Below the pieces are notes generated by a model. It was not told where the DNA came from. It saw only the letters and a list, made by a program, of their open reading frames with translations, and searched no databases. From Mesorhizobium sp. Z1-4 (GTDB taxonomy: Bacteria; Pseudomonadota; Alphaproteobacteria; Rhizobiales; Rhizobiaceae), in the NCBI RefSeq assembly GCF_004000235.1, contig NZ_RCIO01000002.1:823501-887500 (forward strand): a stretch of 64,000 nt of DNA, in the 5' to 3' direction. Below, piece by piece: positions 48,451 to 58,753 of the stretch (its first letter is position 1; each line of letters begins with the position of its first letter). Position numbers and translations under genes: made by a program.

Positions 48451-49653
48451 CTAGCGCTCGGCCAGCGCCGGCTCGCCCTGGCGCTCGCGGATCAGGTTGG
48501 CGAAGCGCCGGAACAGGTAATGCGAATCCTGCGGGCCGGGGGAGGCTTCCGGGTGGTGCTGTACCGAAAAGACCGGCTTGCCGGTGACGCGCAGACCACA
48601 ATTCGAACCGTCGAACAGGGACACATGCGTGGCTTCCACGCCTTCGGGCAGGGTATCCTTGTCGACCGCGAAGCCGTGGTTCATCGACACGATTTCCACC
48701 TTGCCGGTGGTGAAGTCCTTCACCGGGTGATTGGCGCCGTGATGGCCCTGATGCATCTTCACCGTGGAAGCGCCGAGCGCCAGGGCGAGCATCTGGTGGC
48801 CAAGGCAGATGCCGAACACCGGAATGCCGGTCGCGATGAGGTCCTTGATCACCGGTACTGCATATTCGCCGGTGGCGGCGGGATCGCCGGGGCCGTTCGA
48901 CAGGAAAATACCGTCGGGCTGCAATGCCAGGATATCGGCGGCCGGGGTTTTGGCCGGCACGACGGTGACCCTGGCGCCGAGATTGGACAAGAGGCGCAGG
49001 ATGTTGCGCTTCACGCCATAATCGATGGCGACCACATGGAAGGAAGCCGCGTCCTGCCTGCCGTAGCCGGCTTCAAGCGTCCATGGCTTTTCTTCCCATT
49101 GCGACGACTGGCCGGAGGTGACCTCCCTGGCGAGGTCGAGGCCGACGAGGCCCGACCACGCGGCCGCCTTGCGCTTCAGGTCCTCGACGTCGAACGAACC
49201 GTCGGGTGCATGGGCGATGACGGCGTTGGGCATGCCCTTTTCGCGGATGAGCGCGGTGAGCGCCCGCGTGTCGATGCCGGATAGCGCGACAATGCCGCGG
49301 CGCTTGAGCCAGGCATCGAGATGGCCGGCGGAACGGAAGTTCGACGGGCCGCTGACATCGGCCTTGAAAATCGCACCCACCGCTCCGGCGCGCGCGGCCG
49401 GGTTCAAATCCTCGATATCATCGTCATTGGCGCCGACATTGCCGATATGCGGGAAAGTGAAGGTGACAATCTGGCCGGCATAGGAGGGGTCGGTGAGGAT
49501 TTCCTGGTAGCCGGTGAGCGCGGTGTTGAAGCAGACTTCGCCAATCGCCTCGCCCTCTGCGCCGAGGCCGCGGCCCTCGATCACCGTGCCGTCGGCCAAT
49601 ACCAGAAGCGCGGTCGCGCGGGTGGCTCCCCAGGGTGCGGTGTGGTCGGTCAT
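48451..49653 (-). CDS. carA: Carbamoyl-phosphate synthase small subunit (CarA)
   Basis: This 400-residue class I glutamine amidotransferase supplies ammonia to CarB. The N-terminal CPSase domain ([31 protein letters not shown]) precedes the GATase domain with the nucleophile in [11 protein letters not shown] and the His/Glu pair in [11 protein letters not shown]. The ATG at 49653 has GGAGA 6 bases upstream; the frame is open to 49788 without conservation. carB lies separately, as is usual in rhizobia. Confidence 0.96.
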   Translation of the reverse strand: MTDHTAPWGATRATALLVLADGTVIEGRGLGAEGEAIGEVCFNTALTGYQEILTDPSYAGQIVTFTFPHIGNVGANDDDIEDLNPAARAGAVGAIFKADVSGPSNFRSAGHLDAWLKRRGIVALSGIDTRALTALIREKGMPNAVIAHAPDGSFDVEDLKRKAAAWSGLVGLDLAREVTSGQSSQWEEKPWTLEAGYGRQDAASFHVVAIDYGVKRNILRLLSNLGARVTVVPAKTPAADILALQPDGIFLSNGPGDPAATGEYAVPVIKDLIATGIPVFGICLGHQMLALALGASTVKMHQGHHGANHPVKDFTTGKVEIVSMNHGFAVDKDTLPEGVEATHVSLFDGSNCGLRVTGKPVFSVQHHPEASPGPQDSHYLFRRFANLIRERQGEPALAER

Positions 49654-49938
49654 GGCGTTTCTCCGGTGGTCCGGGCGAGGGGCTTGAAAACGGTTCGTCT
49701 TTGGCCATATAGGCGTCGACACACGTGCGCTCGCCATTCGGTCGATCGTTTGCGCCTGCGGTGTAAAGGCTTTCAAAGGCGCGGACAATAGGTAACCGAA
49801 ACGGGCCGGTCAATGTGGACAAATGCGTTCGCGCGATTTTACGAAGATATTCAAAATCAATAGCTTAGCGGCAAGGAAACGATTTGCGCCCAAGACCGGC
49901 GGGCGCTATCCTGCGCGCGAGGCAGGGAGTATTCGGCC

Positions 49939-50388
49939 ATGCGCGATGACATCGCGAAGGCATTGAAAGACGCCATCAAGCAGCAAGACAAGCACCGCGT
50001 TTCGACATTGCGCCTGATTCAGACCGCGATTCAGGACCGCGATATCGCCAACCGCGGAGCGGGCAAGGACCCGATCAGCGAAACGGAGATCGCGGCGGTG
50101 CTGCTGACGATGGTCAAGCAGCGCAAGGAATCGGCGCGCCTCTATGAAGAAGGCGGCCGGCTTGAGCTTGCCCAGCAGGAGCTGGACGAGATCGACATCA
50201 TTCGCGGCTTCCTGCCCAAGCAGCTTTCCGATGCCGACATGCAGCGGTTGTGCGCCCAGGTGGTGCACGAGATCGGCGGTGGCGGACTGCGCGACATGGG
50301 CCGCTGCATGAACGAGCTGAAGGCCAAATATCCGGGCCAGATGGATTTCGGCAAGGCGAGCGGGATCGTCAAAGACCTGCTGCGCTAG
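49939..50388 (+). CDS. yqeY: GatB/YqeY-domain protein
   Basis: This 149-residue helical protein matches YqeY (LKDAIKQQDKHRVSTLRLIQTAIQDRDI, then ELAQQELDEIDIIRGFLPKQLSD and MGRCMNELKAKYPGQMDFGKASGIVKDLL). The family resembles the tail of GatB, which binds tRNA. It is divergent from carA and close to dnaG-rpoD, the standard rhizobial context. The ATG at 49939 follows AGGGAG. Confidence 0.93.
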   Translation: MRDDIAKALKDAIKQQDKHRVSTLRLIQTAIQDRDIANRGAGKDPISETEIAAVLLTMVKQRKESARLYEEGGRLELAQQELDEIDIIRGFLPKQLSDADMQRLCAQVVHEIGGGGLRDMGRCMNELKAKYPGQMDFGKASGIVKDLLR

Positions 50389-50438
50389 GCAGCTGCCTTC
50401 CCCGGCTTGGCACGGGGAAACTTTCCACAACCGAATAA

Positions 50439-50464
50439 GCGGAGCCGGCATTTGCCGGCTCCGC
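50439..50464. terminator. Perfect 12-bp hairpin between converging genes
   Basis: GCGGAGCCGGCA and TGCCGGCTCCGC flank a TT loop. It lies between the ends of yqeY and the PRC-barrel gene and can act in either direction. There is no long T-run on either side. Confidence 0.65.
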
Positions 50465-50482
50465 CTGTTGTGCGAGCCGAAT

Positions 50483-51280
50483 CTATTCGAGCGGCTTCCC
50501 GCTAGCCGGCACGTCGCTCGTCTGCGTGACGTCGATACCGGCCTCGATATCGGAATAGGCAGGAGCCGCTTCCAGCGCCTCACGCGTCACGTTGAGCACG
50601 ATGCGGTCGGGAAGATTGTCTTCGCCGACGACCGGTTCATCGTCGACCGGCGGCCGGGCATAAGCGGCGCTGTCCGAACCGCCCATGGTTCCGGTCGTGC
50701 CGGTGCCGTCGGGCTCTTCGGCAGGCATCCTGGCGGCTGCCTCCGACTGCGCCTCGAGCTCGCGCCGCTTTTCCTCCTTCGTCTTCAGACCCTCGGTCTT
50801 GCCGGGGCCGAATTCGAGCGCGCTCATCGCCACGGCGACGTCCTTCTCGCCGATGCCGAGAAAACCGCCGACACCGACGAGAACGGCAATCACTTCGCCG
50901 CGCCCGTTGACGAGCACATCCGAGATATCACCGATATTGTCGCCCTTGGCGTCCACGACCGCCTTGCCTTCAAGGTCGGTGGCACGCCATGCGCCGCTTT
51001 GCGGAACAGTCACGAACGGCCCTGAAACCTCATTCCCGCCGGCAAGGGCGGTCTGCGTGCCGCTCTCTTCCATGGTTTCCGCGGGTTTCGTCGCGGCCTG
51101 TTCGGTGTCGTCGGCAGGCATGGTTTCTTCCATCGCCTGTTCACCGGCGGTGCCGGCATCCGGCTTGACGAGCAGTTCTTCCGCCTGGACCTCGGGGTCC
51201 TGCGCGGGCTGTTCCTGGGCAATCGCGGCGAACGGAATCGATACCGCCGCGAGCAAAGCCAAATAGGTGTTTCTGTTCAT
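50483..51280 (-). CDS. Secreted PRC-barrel domain protein
   Basis: The 265-residue precursor has a signal peptide (MNRNTYLALLAAVSIPFAAIA), a long acidic low-complexity linker (about residues 22-80) and one PRC-barrel domain (WRATDLEGKAVVDAKGDNIGDISDVLVNGRGEVIAVLVGVGGFLGIGEKDVAV). A disordered tail follows. It resembles rhizobial stress-linked PRC-barrel proteins. The ATG at 51280 follows AGGAGA. Upstream in-frame sequence is not conserved. Confidence 0.82.
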   Translation of the reverse strand: MNRNTYLALLAAVSIPFAAIAQEQPAQDPEVQAEELLVKPDAGTAGEQAMEETMPADDTEQAATKPAETMEESGTQTALAGGNEVSGPFVTVPQSGAWRATDLEGKAVVDAKGDNIGDISDVLVNGRGEVIAVLVGVGGFLGIGEKDVAVAMSALEFGPGKTEGLKTKEEKRRELEAQSEAAARMPAEEPDGTGTTGTMGGSDSAAYARPPVDDEPVVGEDNLPDRIVLNVTREALEAAPAYSDIEAGIDVTQTSDVPASGKPLE

Positions 51281-51532
51281 TGGATCTCTCCTTTGACGCT
51301 TCAACACCCCCCTTTGATCTGGGAATTGCGTTCCCAGGCTGCGAATTGCGCGGCTGGCTGCCGACATCGCTTCCGCCGTCACCACCTGACATCGAACTGG
51401 GATTGCTCCGCGGGTGGCACATATGCCCGGCATCGGCTTATCGTCGCCAAGCCAAACCCCGCATTCGCAAGCGGCATTAGGCGGCGACCAATGAGGCGTA
51501 TTCAAGACGTCTGTTGGGCGATCCCGCGGCAA

Positions 51533-52717
51533 TCAGCCGGCAGGTACCGCAGCCGGCGGCCGGGCACCGCTGCGGCGCTCCCATTGATACGAGCCGGCTG
51601 CGACAACGACAGCGATGATCATGGCGAAGATGCCAAGCACCGGCAGGCTGCGATAGCCGAAGCCGGCGGTGAGCAGCAGCGAGCCGATGGTCGCCGCGAG
51701 TGCTATGCCGAAGTTGAAGCCCGACGGAATGAGCGATGAGGCAAGGTTTGGCGCATCCGCGGTCCAGCCGAGGATGCGGGTCTGGACCGGCGTGCCGATG
51801 GCGAAATTCACTGCGCCCCAGAGGGTCAGTATGGCGATCATCGCGACGGGGTAGGGTGCGGCGGCATACATGGCAGCCATGACGGCGGCCTGCAGCGCCA
51901 GAAGCCCGATCATCGACGGCATCAGCTTCCAGCCCGCGAGGCGACCGCCGGCAAAAACACCGGCAGTGGCGCCGACGCCGTTCAGAAGCAATACCCAGGG
52001 GATCAATTCCGGGTCGAGGCCGGTGATCTCGCGCAGGAAAGGCACGATGTAGGTGTAGGGAACGAACTGAGCGATCATCAGCATCAGCATGACGATGAGC
52101 GAGGTCCAGACCTGCTGGCGGCCGAGAACGCGGATTTCGCGCGCGAGGCCTGCGGGAGGCGCGGACGCGGCCGGCGTGCGCGGCAAAAGCGCCAGCATGG
52201 CCAGCGTGGCGAGGAGGCCGAGGCCGAACATTGCCCAGAAGGTGGCGCGCCAGCCGAACGCGTTGCCGATGGCGGTGCCTGCCGGCACGCCCAAGATGCC
52301 GGAGACGGTGAGGCCGGCGAGCACAACCGCGACCGCCATGCCACGCCTTTCCTCGCTGACGAGCCCGACGGCAACGACCATCGCCGCACCGAAATAGACG
52401 CCATGCGCGACTGCCACCGCGACGCGGAGAAAAAGCATCTCGGCGAAACCGGGTGCCAGCGCGCAAGCGACCTGCCCGGCGGTGAAAATGACCGCGAGCC
52501 AGATCAGCAGCGTGCGGCGCGGTACGCGTCCTGTCACGATGGTGAGCAGCGGACCGCCGATCGCGATGCCGAGCGCATAACCGGTGACGAGGTAACCTGC
52601 GGCCGGAATGGAGACGTCCAGCCCTTCGGCTACGTTCGGCAACACGCCTGCAATGACGAACTCGGTCGTGCCGAAGGCGAAGGCAGCGATGAAAAGGGCG
52701 ATCAGGGGCAGCGGCAT
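51533..52717 (-). CDS. MFS exporter (DHA1-type drug/sugar efflux)
   Basis: The 394-residue inner-membrane protein has about twelve hydrophobic helices. It carries motif A at GRVPRRTLL and begins PLPLIALFIAAFAFGTTEFVIAGVLPNVAEG, as in the AraJ/YdhP-like exporters. The substrate cannot be told. The frame is open to 52756; the ATG at 52717 starts the hydrophobic, conserved part. Confidence 0.85.
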   Translation of the reverse strand: MPLPLIALFIAAFAFGTTEFVIAGVLPNVAEGLDVSIPAAGYLVTGYALGIAIGGPLLTIVTGRVPRRTLLIWLAVIFTAGQVACALAPGFAEMLFLRVAVAVAHGVYFGAAMVVAVGLVSEERRGMAVAVVLAGLTVSGILGVPAGTAIGNAFGWRATFWAMFGLGLLATLAMLALLPRTPAASAPPAGLAREIRVLGRQQVWTSLIVMLMLMIAQFVPYTYIVPFLREITGLDPELIPWVLLLNGVGATAGVFAGGRLAGWKLMPSMIGLLALQAAVMAAMYAAAPYPVAMIAILTLWGAVNFAIGTPVQTRILGWTADAPNLASSLIPSGFNFGIALAATIGSLLLTAGFGYRSLPVLGIFAMIIAVVVAAGSYQWERRSGARPPAAVPAG

Positions 52718-52838
52718 TGTCGGCTCGAACTGTGCGGAAGTCCGGCGTGAAAGCACGACGGCAGCGGCGCGGCAATCGAGAAATTGTGTGCCAGGGTGCA
52801 GATTATCTGAAGTGCGGCGGGCTTCGCAGTCAGGCGGC

Positions 52839-53177
52839 CTATTCGGCCGGATCTTTCAGCTTGCGGATTTCCTGCATGTAGCTGCGCAGCACCGCATTGA
52901 TGCGAGTCTGGTAGCCCTTGCCCTCGGCTTTGAAGAAATCGAGCACGTCGCTGTCGAGCCGGATCGAAACGGCCCTTTTCTCGACCGGATAAACGACGGT
53001 CGCCTTCGACCAGTCGATATCCATGAAATCGGCCCAGTCGGGATCGTCGCGCATCTGCGCCTCGATCTCCTCGTCGGTCATGGCATCGACGCGGGCCCAA
53101 TTTGTCTTGGTTTCACCCCGCTCGGCCATGCGACGGATTTCATCCGCCGAATATCTGACGATATTTTTCTCGCTCAT
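52839..53177 (-). CDS. brnA: BrnA-family antitoxin
   Basis: The 112-residue protein ends in a ribbon-helix-helix-type DNA-binding domain (KRAVSIRLDSDVLDFFKAEGKGYQTRINAVLRSYMQE) typical of BrnA. It binds the BrnT toxin and represses the operon. Its start overlaps the end of brnT by 38 bases. Confidence 0.88.
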   Translation of the reverse strand: MSEKNIVRYSADEIRRMAERGETKTNWARVDAMTDEEIEAQMRDDPDWADFMDIDWSKATVVYPVEKRAVSIRLDSDVLDFFKAEGKGYQTRINAVLRSYMQEIRKLKDPAE

Positions 53178-53436
53178 AGCGTCTCGCCGGCCTCATCGTA
53201 ATAATACGGCACCGATCGTCTCGCATCGTGTAGACAACGGCTACCAAGCGTTCGTTTGTTCGGCAAACCGCGACGGCGCGGTTTTCATCGTCCCTAACAG
53301 ACGGCCAAGAGATGTGCGGCTCGAGAAGTGCTCTCGCACCGTCAGCCAAGTCCATTTCCCGGACGTCGAGGGTCAACTTCCGCTTCGCTTCATCCCACTC
53401 GAATTCAGTCTCTAGATGTAGTTGTGAAATTTCCAT
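53140..53436 (-). CDS. brnT: BrnT-family ribonuclease toxin
   Basis: The 98-residue protein has the BrnT/RelE-like fold pattern FEWDEAKRKLTLDVREMD, DDENRAVAVCRTNERLVAVVYTMRDDRCRIITMRPARRYEREKYRQ. The conserved arginine/glutamate tail is complete. It is the first gene of a toxin-first operon with brnA. A strong promoter lies about 70 bases upstream. Confidence 0.89.
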   Translation of the reverse strand: MEISQLHLETEFEWDEAKRKLTLDVREMDLADGARALLEPHISWPSVRDDENRAVAVCRTNERLVAVVYTMRDDRCRIITMRPARRYEREKYRQIFGG

Positions 53437-53504
53437 CGGTCAGTTCCCGAGAAGCTTTTCCTAGTTGGCTTACTCCGGGAACGCCACGGAACTCACAGAG
53501 ATTG

Positions 53505-53533
53505 TATATACGTTTGTATCTTCTTTCGGTCAA
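53505..53533 (-). promoter_or_regulatory. Promoter of brnTA
   Basis: On the minus strand, TTGACC (53533-53528) and TATATA (53510-53505) are 17 bases apart, close to the ideal sigma-70 layout. The 8-bp palindrome GTATATAC (53504-53511) overlaps the -10 and could be a BrnA operator. Confidence 0.7.
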
Positions 53534-53616
53534 GCTGTGAACATCGGGCACTAATGCTCGTCACCGTCGCGCTTTGGCCATCGCGTGGTTATATGAGAGC
53601 CTCCAGCGAGGCCTCG

Positions 53617-55527
53617 ATGCGGTTTTCAGACACTTTTCTCGACGAGATACGCGCCCGGCTGCCGATTTCGGCCGTCGTGGGCACGCGCGTGACGTGGGAC
53701 AAGAAAAAAACCAACGCCTCGCGCGGCGACTACTGGGCCTGCTGCCCGTTCCATGGCGAGAAGACGCCGTCCTTCCATGCGGACGACCGGCGCGGGCGCT
53801 ATCACTGTTTCGGCTGCGGGGTCTCGGGCGACCATTTCCGCTTCTTGACCGAACTCGACGGCATGAGCTTTCCCGAGGCGGTGGAGCGCGTAGCCGATCA
53901 GGCGGGCGTGCCGATGCCGGCGCGCGATCCGCAGGCGGAACGCCGCGAGAAGGAAAAAGCCTCGCTCACCGAGGTGATGGAACTGGCAACCGGGTTTTTT
54001 CAGGAGACGCTTCAGGCGGCTGACGGGGCGAAGGCCCGCGCCTATCTGCGCGACCGCGGCATCACTTCGGTGACGCAGCAAACCTTCCGGCTGGGCTACG
54101 CACCCGACAGCCGCAATGCGCTCAAGGAGTTTCTCGCCTCGAAAGGCATCGAAAAGGCGCAGATGGAGGCCTGCGGGCTGACTGTGTTCGAGAACGTGCC
54201 GGTCTCTTATGACCGGTTCCGCGACCGCATCATGTTTCCGATCGAGGATTCGCGCGGGCGGGTGATCGCATTCGGGGGGCGGGCAATGTCGGCCGACATT
54301 CCGGCCAAATACATGAACTCGCCGGAGACCGAGCTCTTCCACAAGGGCAACGTGCTCTACAATTTCGCCCGCGCCCGCAAGACGCTCGGCCGCGATGAAA
54401 CGGTGATCGTCGCCGAAGGTTACATGGACGTGATCGGGCTGGCGCAGGCCGGATTCGAGCACGGTGTTGCGCCGCTGGGTACCGCGCTGACGGAAAACCA
54501 GCTCGAACTGCTTTGGCGCATGACCAAGGAGCCGCTTTTGTGCTTCGACGGCGATCAGGCCGGGCTGCGTGCCGCGTTCCGCGCCGCCGAGCTGGCGCTG
54601 CCGATGATCGCGCCGGGGCGTACGCTGCGTTTCGTCATCATGCCCGAAGGCAAGGACCCGGACGATCTGGTGCGCGAAAGCGGACCGGAAGCATTTCAGG
54701 CGCTGATCAACGAAGCACGGTCGCTGGCCGACATGCTGTGGCTGCGTGAAACCTCGGGCGGTGTGTTCGATACGCCGGAGCGGCGCGCCGACCTTGAAAA
54801 GCGGCTGCGACTTTTGACGGCCACCATTCGCGACGAGAGCGTGCGCTACCACTACAGCCAGGATATGCGGGAACGCGCACAGGCGTTTTTCGGTGCCAGG
54901 CGCGAACCGGCCAACCAGCGCGGCGACAAGCGCGCGTTCGGCCAGGGAGGGCGCGGACAGGCCTCCGGCCGGATGCCGGTGTCTGACAGGCTTGCACATT
55001 CGGCGCTTGTGCGCAGCGCCGGCCCGGTCATGCCGCTGCGCGAAGCGACGATCGTGGTGGCGCTCGCCAACCACGCCGCGCTGCTCGACGCCTATTTCGA
55101 TCAGGCCGCGTCGATGGATCTGGAGCACCCCGAACTCAGGCAATTGCTGGCGGCGCTGCTGGATATCGTTGCGACCGGCGAGCCGCACGGGCCTGATGAG
55201 GTCGCGGCCCGATTCGAGGCGCGGGGGCTGGCCGAAACCTGGTCGCGAGCGGTGCTGCTCGTCAAAGGCGCGCATCAATGGCCGGCACTGGCCGACGCCA
55301 CGCTGGACGACGCGCGCGAGGCATTCGTGCAGGCGCTGCACTTGCAGCGCAGCTCAGGCTTTCTAAATAAGGAGCTGAAAGCGGCCGAACTGGCGCTTGC
55401 AACCGATCCGACGGAAGAGAATTATCGGCGCCTGGTTGAGATACAGGCCCATATCCGGGATGCACAATCCACCGAAGCGCTGATCGAAGGCTTCGGAGTG
55501 ACATCAGGGCGCGTTGCTCGCGGATAG
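53617..55527 (+). CDS. dnaG: DNA primase (DnaG)
   Basis: This 636-residue primase makes RNA primers at the replication fork. The N-terminal CHC2 zinc domain (CCPFHGEKTPSFHADDRRGRYHCFGCG) is followed by the TOPRIM catalytic core (VIVAEGYMDVIGLAQAGFEHGVAPLGTALT with acidic FDGDQAG). The C-terminal DnaB-binding region is alanine rich. I chose the ATG at 53617 by the conserved MRFSDTFLDEIRARLPIS start; the frame is open to 53554. It is upstream of rpoD. Confidence 0.95.
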   Translation: MRFSDTFLDEIRARLPISAVVGTRVTWDKKKTNASRGDYWACCPFHGEKTPSFHADDRRGRYHCFGCGVSGDHFRFLTELDGMSFPEAVERVADQAGVPMPARDPQAERREKEKASLTEVMELATGFFQETLQAADGAKARAYLRDRGITSVTQQTFRLGYAPDSRNALKEFLASKGIEKAQMEACGLTVFENVPVSYDRFRDRIMFPIEDSRGRVIAFGGRAMSADIPAKYMNSPETELFHKGNVLYNFARARKTLGRDETVIVAEGYMDVIGLAQAGFEHGVAPLGTALTENQLELLWRMTKEPLLCFDGDQAGLRAAFRAAELALPMIAPGRTLRFVIMPEGKDPDDLVRESGPEAFQALINEARSLADMLWLRETSGGVFDTPERRADLEKRLRLLTATIRDESVRYHYSQDMRERAQAFFGARREPANQRGDKRAFGQGGRGQASGRMPVSDRLAHSALVRSAGPVMPLREATIVVALANHAALLDAYFDQAASMDLEHPELRQLLAALLDIVATGEPHGPDEVAARFEARGLAETWSRAVLLVKGAHQWPALADATLDDAREAFVQALHLQRSSGFLNKELKAAELALATDPTEENYRRLVEIQAHIRDAQSTEALIEGFGVTSGRVARG

Positions 55528-55563
55528 GCTGTTTCGACCCGGAATCGGCTTTTTGCCGGCTGT

Positions 55564-55586
55564 GATTCGCTTTTTTAATGCGAATC
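55564..55586. repeat. Inverted repeat in the dnaG-rpoD gap
   Basis: GATTCGC and GCGAATC pair across a TTTTTTAAT loop. The T-run is in the loop, so it is not a standard terminator. The rest of the 298-base gap to rpoD contains no supported ORF; rpoD promoters are expected there but no clear boxes stand out. Confidence 0.5.
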
Positions 55587-55825
55587 GTGCCACTGGCGCT
55601 TGACCTTGCACGAGAATGACGGAATCACACGATCCGAAATCCGCAGATGCGACCAATATGCGACGGTTCTATGGACCAGCGCCGGCATCGACCTATGTGG
55701 CAGGGTTAATCGACACTTAACGGGGTTGGGGTACTGCGCTCATTAAAATGAAGGCGACAGCGGCAACCCGATTCGGACCGCACAATCCGGCAGCTTGAGG
55801 CTGCCGCCTGGAGACGGAACAAAGC

Positions 55826-57847
55826 ATGGCGACCAAGACGAAAGAAAAGGAAGAGGTCGAAACCGAACGCGAAGGCCAGACCGACGGCCCGCTGCTCGAC
55901 CTTTCCGACGACGCGGTCAAGAAAATGATCAAGGTCGCCAAGAAGCGCGGCTACGTTACGATGGACGAGCTCAACGCCGTCCTGCCTTCCGAGGAAGTCA
56001 CCTCCGAACAGATCGAAGACACGATGTCGATGCTCTCAGACATGGGCATCAACGTGGTCGAGGATGACGAGGCGGGCGAAGAGTCCGACAACAAGGACAA
56101 CGATTCCGACGACGACGCCAACGAGGTTGCGGCACAGACCGGAACCGCCGTCGCGACGACGACCAAAAAAGAACCGACCGACCGGACCGACGACCCGGTG
56201 CGCATGTATCTTCGCGAGATGGGCTCGGTCGAGCTTCTGTCGCGCGAGGGCGAGATTGCGATCGCCAAGCGCATCGAGGCCGGCCGCGAGACGATGATTG
56301 CGGGCCTGTGCGAAAGCCCGCTGACCTTCCAGGCCATCATCATCTGGCGCGACGAACTCAACGAAGCGAAGATTCTGCTGCGCGAGATCATCGATCTCGA
56401 GGCGACCTATGCCGGCCCCGAGGCCAAGCAGGCACCGGTGGTGGAGCGGGTCGAGCCGGAAGACAAGCCCAAGGAAGAGCAGAAGGGGCGGCGCTCGCGC
56501 GACGATGACGACATCACCAATGTCGGCGGCGAGAGCAACACCGAAGACGACGACGAGGACGATGAGGACGAGGCCAACCTGTCGCTTGCGGCAATGGAGG
56601 CCGAACTTCGCCCGCAGGTGATGGAGACGCTCGATACCATCGCGTCGACCTACAAGAAGCTCAGAAAATTGCAGGACCAGCAGGTGGAAGCCCGCCTGTC
56701 GGCCTCCGGCGCGCTGTCGACCAGCCAGGAGCGCTCCTACAAGAAACTCAAGGAAGAGCTGATCACGGCGGTGAAATCGCTGTCGCTCAACAATGCGCGC
56801 ATCGAGGCGCTGGTGGAGCAGCTCTACGACATCAACAAGCGGCTGGTTCAGAACGAAGGCAAGCTTCTGCGCCTCGCCGAAAGCTATGGCGTGAAGCGCG
56901 AGAGCTTCCTGGAGCATTATCAGGGATCGGAGCTCGATCCCAACTGGACGAAGTCGATCTCCAATCTTGCCGCGAAGGGCTGGAAGGAGTTCACGAAGTC
57001 CGAGAAGGACAACATCAAGACGCTGCGCGCCGAAATCCAGAACCTGGCGCAGGAAACCGGCATTTCGATCGGCGAGTTCCGTCGCATCGTGAACCAGGTC
57101 CAGAAGGGCGAGCGCGAAGCCGCAATCGCCAAGAAGGAGATGGTGGAAGCCAATCTGCGGCTGGTGATTTCCATCGCCAAAAAATACACCAACCGCGGCC
57201 TGCAGTTCCTGGATCTCATTCAGGAAGGCAATATCGGCCTGATGAAAGCGGTCGACAAATTCGAATACCGCCGCGGCTACAAATTCTCCACCTACGCGAC
57301 CTGGTGGATCAGGCAGGCGATCACCCGTTCGATCGCCGATCAGGCGCGAACCATTCGCATTCCGGTGCACATGATCGAGACGATCAACAAGATCGTCCGT
57401 ACCTCGCGCCAGATGCTGCACGAGATCGGCCGCGAGCCGACGCCGGAGGAACTGGCGGAAAAGCTCGCCATGCCGCTCGAAAAGGTGCGCAAGGTGCTGA
57501 AGATCGCCAAGGAGCCGATCAGCCTCGAAACGCCGGTCGGCGACGAGGAAGATTCGCATCTGGGCGATTTCATCGAGGACAAATCGGCCGTGTTGCCGAT
57601 CGATGCCGCGATCCAGGCCAATCTGCGCGAGACGACGACGCGCGTGCTCGCCTCGCTGACGCCGCGCGAAGAGCGCGTTCTCAGAATGCGCTTCGGCATC
57701 GGCATGAACACCGACCACACGCTGGAGGAAGTCGGCCAGCAGTTCTCGGTGACGCGCGAGCGTATCCGCCAGATCGAGGCCAAGGCGCTGAGGAAGCTGA
57801 AGCACCCGAGCCGCTCTAGGAAGCTCAGGAGCTTCCTCGACAGCTAG
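55826..57847 (+). CDS. rpoD: RNA polymerase primary sigma factor RpoD (sigma-70)
   Basis: The 673-residue protein has all sigma-70 regions: an acidic 1.1 region; 1.2 ([21 protein letters not shown]); a long non-conserved region with an acidic stretch about residues 220-255; 2.1-2.4 ([57 protein letters not shown]); 3; and 4.2 HTH near the end ([30 protein letters not shown]). It directs transcription of housekeeping genes. It is followed by a good terminator. Confidence 0.97.
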   Translation: MATKTKEKEEVETEREGQTDGPLLDLSDDAVKKMIKVAKKRGYVTMDELNAVLPSEEVTSEQIEDTMSMLSDMGINVVEDDEAGEESDNKDNDSDDDANEVAAQTGTAVATTTKKEPTDRTDDPVRMYLREMGSVELLSREGEIAIAKRIEAGRETMIAGLCESPLTFQAIIIWRDELNEAKILLREIIDLEATYAGPEAKQAPVVERVEPEDKPKEEQKGRRSRDDDDITNVGGESNTEDDDEDDEDEANLSLAAMEAELRPQVMETLDTIASTYKKLRKLQDQQVEARLSASGALSTSQERSYKKLKEELITAVKSLSLNNARIEALVEQLYDINKRLVQNEGKLLRLAESYGVKRESFLEHYQGSELDPNWTKSISNLAAKGWKEFTKSEKDNIKTLRAEIQNLAQETGISIGEFRRIVNQVQKGEREAAIAKKEMVEANLRLVISIAKKYTNRGLQFLDLIQEGNIGLMKAVDKFEYRRGYKFSTYATWWIRQAITRSIADQARTIRIPVHMIETINKIVRTSRQMLHEIGREPTPEELAEKLAMPLEKVRKVLKIAKEPISLETPVGDEEDSHLGDFIEDKSAVLPIDAAIQANLRETTTRVLASLTPREERVLRMRFGIGMNTDHTLEEVGQQFSVTRERIRQIEAKALRKLKHPSRSRKLRSFLDS

Positions 57848-57872
57848 ACTTGCAGACCAGTGTCGACGTTGC

Positions 57873-57904
57873 AAAAGCCGGGTGTTTTGCCCGGCTTTTC
57901 TTTT
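57873..57904 (+). terminator. Rho-independent terminator of rpoD
   Basis: AAAAGCCGGG (57873-57882) and CCCGGCTTTT (57890-57899) form a 10-bp stem, followed by CTTTT. Confidence 0.85.
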
Positions 57905-58073
57905 GGCTGAAGGTGACAATCGCCGCGACGAGGGTTGCATTCGGCGAAGCGGGACGCTGCTCCACCCAGCCGCGATAGGCCATGTCAGGAGTGACCGCGC
58001 CATGCGTTGATCGCGGTCCCGGCAGATGCGTATCCTTGGCTGTCTTATAGGCGGTTCAGGAGAGCGATGCCGG

Positions 58074-58691
58074 ATGGAGAAAGTCGATTTCAAAAGGACG
58101 CTGAAGCATTTCTATCTACCGACGGCGAAGGATTTTTCGCAGGTCGAGGTGCCGGCAATGCAGTTCGTCATGGTCGACGGGGCGGGTGACCCGAACACCT
58201 CGCCGGTCTACAGGGCAGCGCTGGAATGGCTCTACCCCGTAAGCTACGGGCTCAAATTTGCCTCCAAGCTGACGCTCAAGCGCGATTATGCGGTGCCCCC
58301 GCTCGAAGGTTTGTGGTGGGCGGAGGACATGGGTACATTCCTGACGCGCGAGAAGGACAAGTGGTCTTGGACAATGATGATCATGGCGCCGGACTGGATC
58401 GACCGGGCGATGTTCGATGCGGCGGTGGCAAAGGCGGCCGGCAAGCTCGGCGCCGAGCCGCCGGCAAGTTTGCGCCTCGAGGCGTTCGACGAGGGCCTTT
58501 CGGTGCAGATCATGCATGTCGGGCCATACGACGCGGAGGGGCCGACAATCGCGCGGCTGCACGGCGAATACCTGCCGGCGAACGGGCTGACCGAAAACGG
58601 CCATCACCACGAAATCTACATCGGCGATCCGCGGCGCACCGCACCCGAGAAACTGAAGACGGTGCTCCGGCAGCCGGTCAGGCGCGCCTAG
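58074..58691 (+). CDS. GyrI-like small-molecule-binding protein
   Basis: The 205-residue protein has the GyrI-like domain (VEVPAMQFVMVDGAGDPNTSPVYRAALEWLYPVSYGLKFA, later LSVQIMHVGPYDAEGPTIARLHGEYLPANGL). There is no DNA-binding domain. Members bind small hydrophobic ligands. The ATG at 58074 follows AGGAGA at a 9-base spacing; the frame is open to 58026. Confidence 0.86.
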   Translation: MEKVDFKRTLKHFYLPTAKDFSQVEVPAMQFVMVDGAGDPNTSPVYRAALEWLYPVSYGLKFASKLTLKRDYAVPPLEGLWWAEDMGTFLTREKDKWSWTMMIMAPDWIDRAMFDAAVAKAAGKLGAEPPASLRLEAFDEGLSVQIMHVGPYDAEGPTIARLHGEYLPANGLTENGHHHEIYIGDPRRTAPEKLKTVLRQPVRRA

Positions 58692-58753
58692 AGGCCGGCA
58701 ATAGCCGGCATCGGCGGTGGACTAGACCGTGGCCGGCGGCGCGTTGCCCGAGA

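Noticed and set aside
53626-55341. Minus-strand open frame of 571 codons
   Set aside because: It is antisense to dnaG and has no recognisable domain.
56036-58093. Long minus-strand open frame of 685 codons
   Set aside because: It is antisense to rpoD, whose identity is certain, and it also crosses the rpoD terminator.
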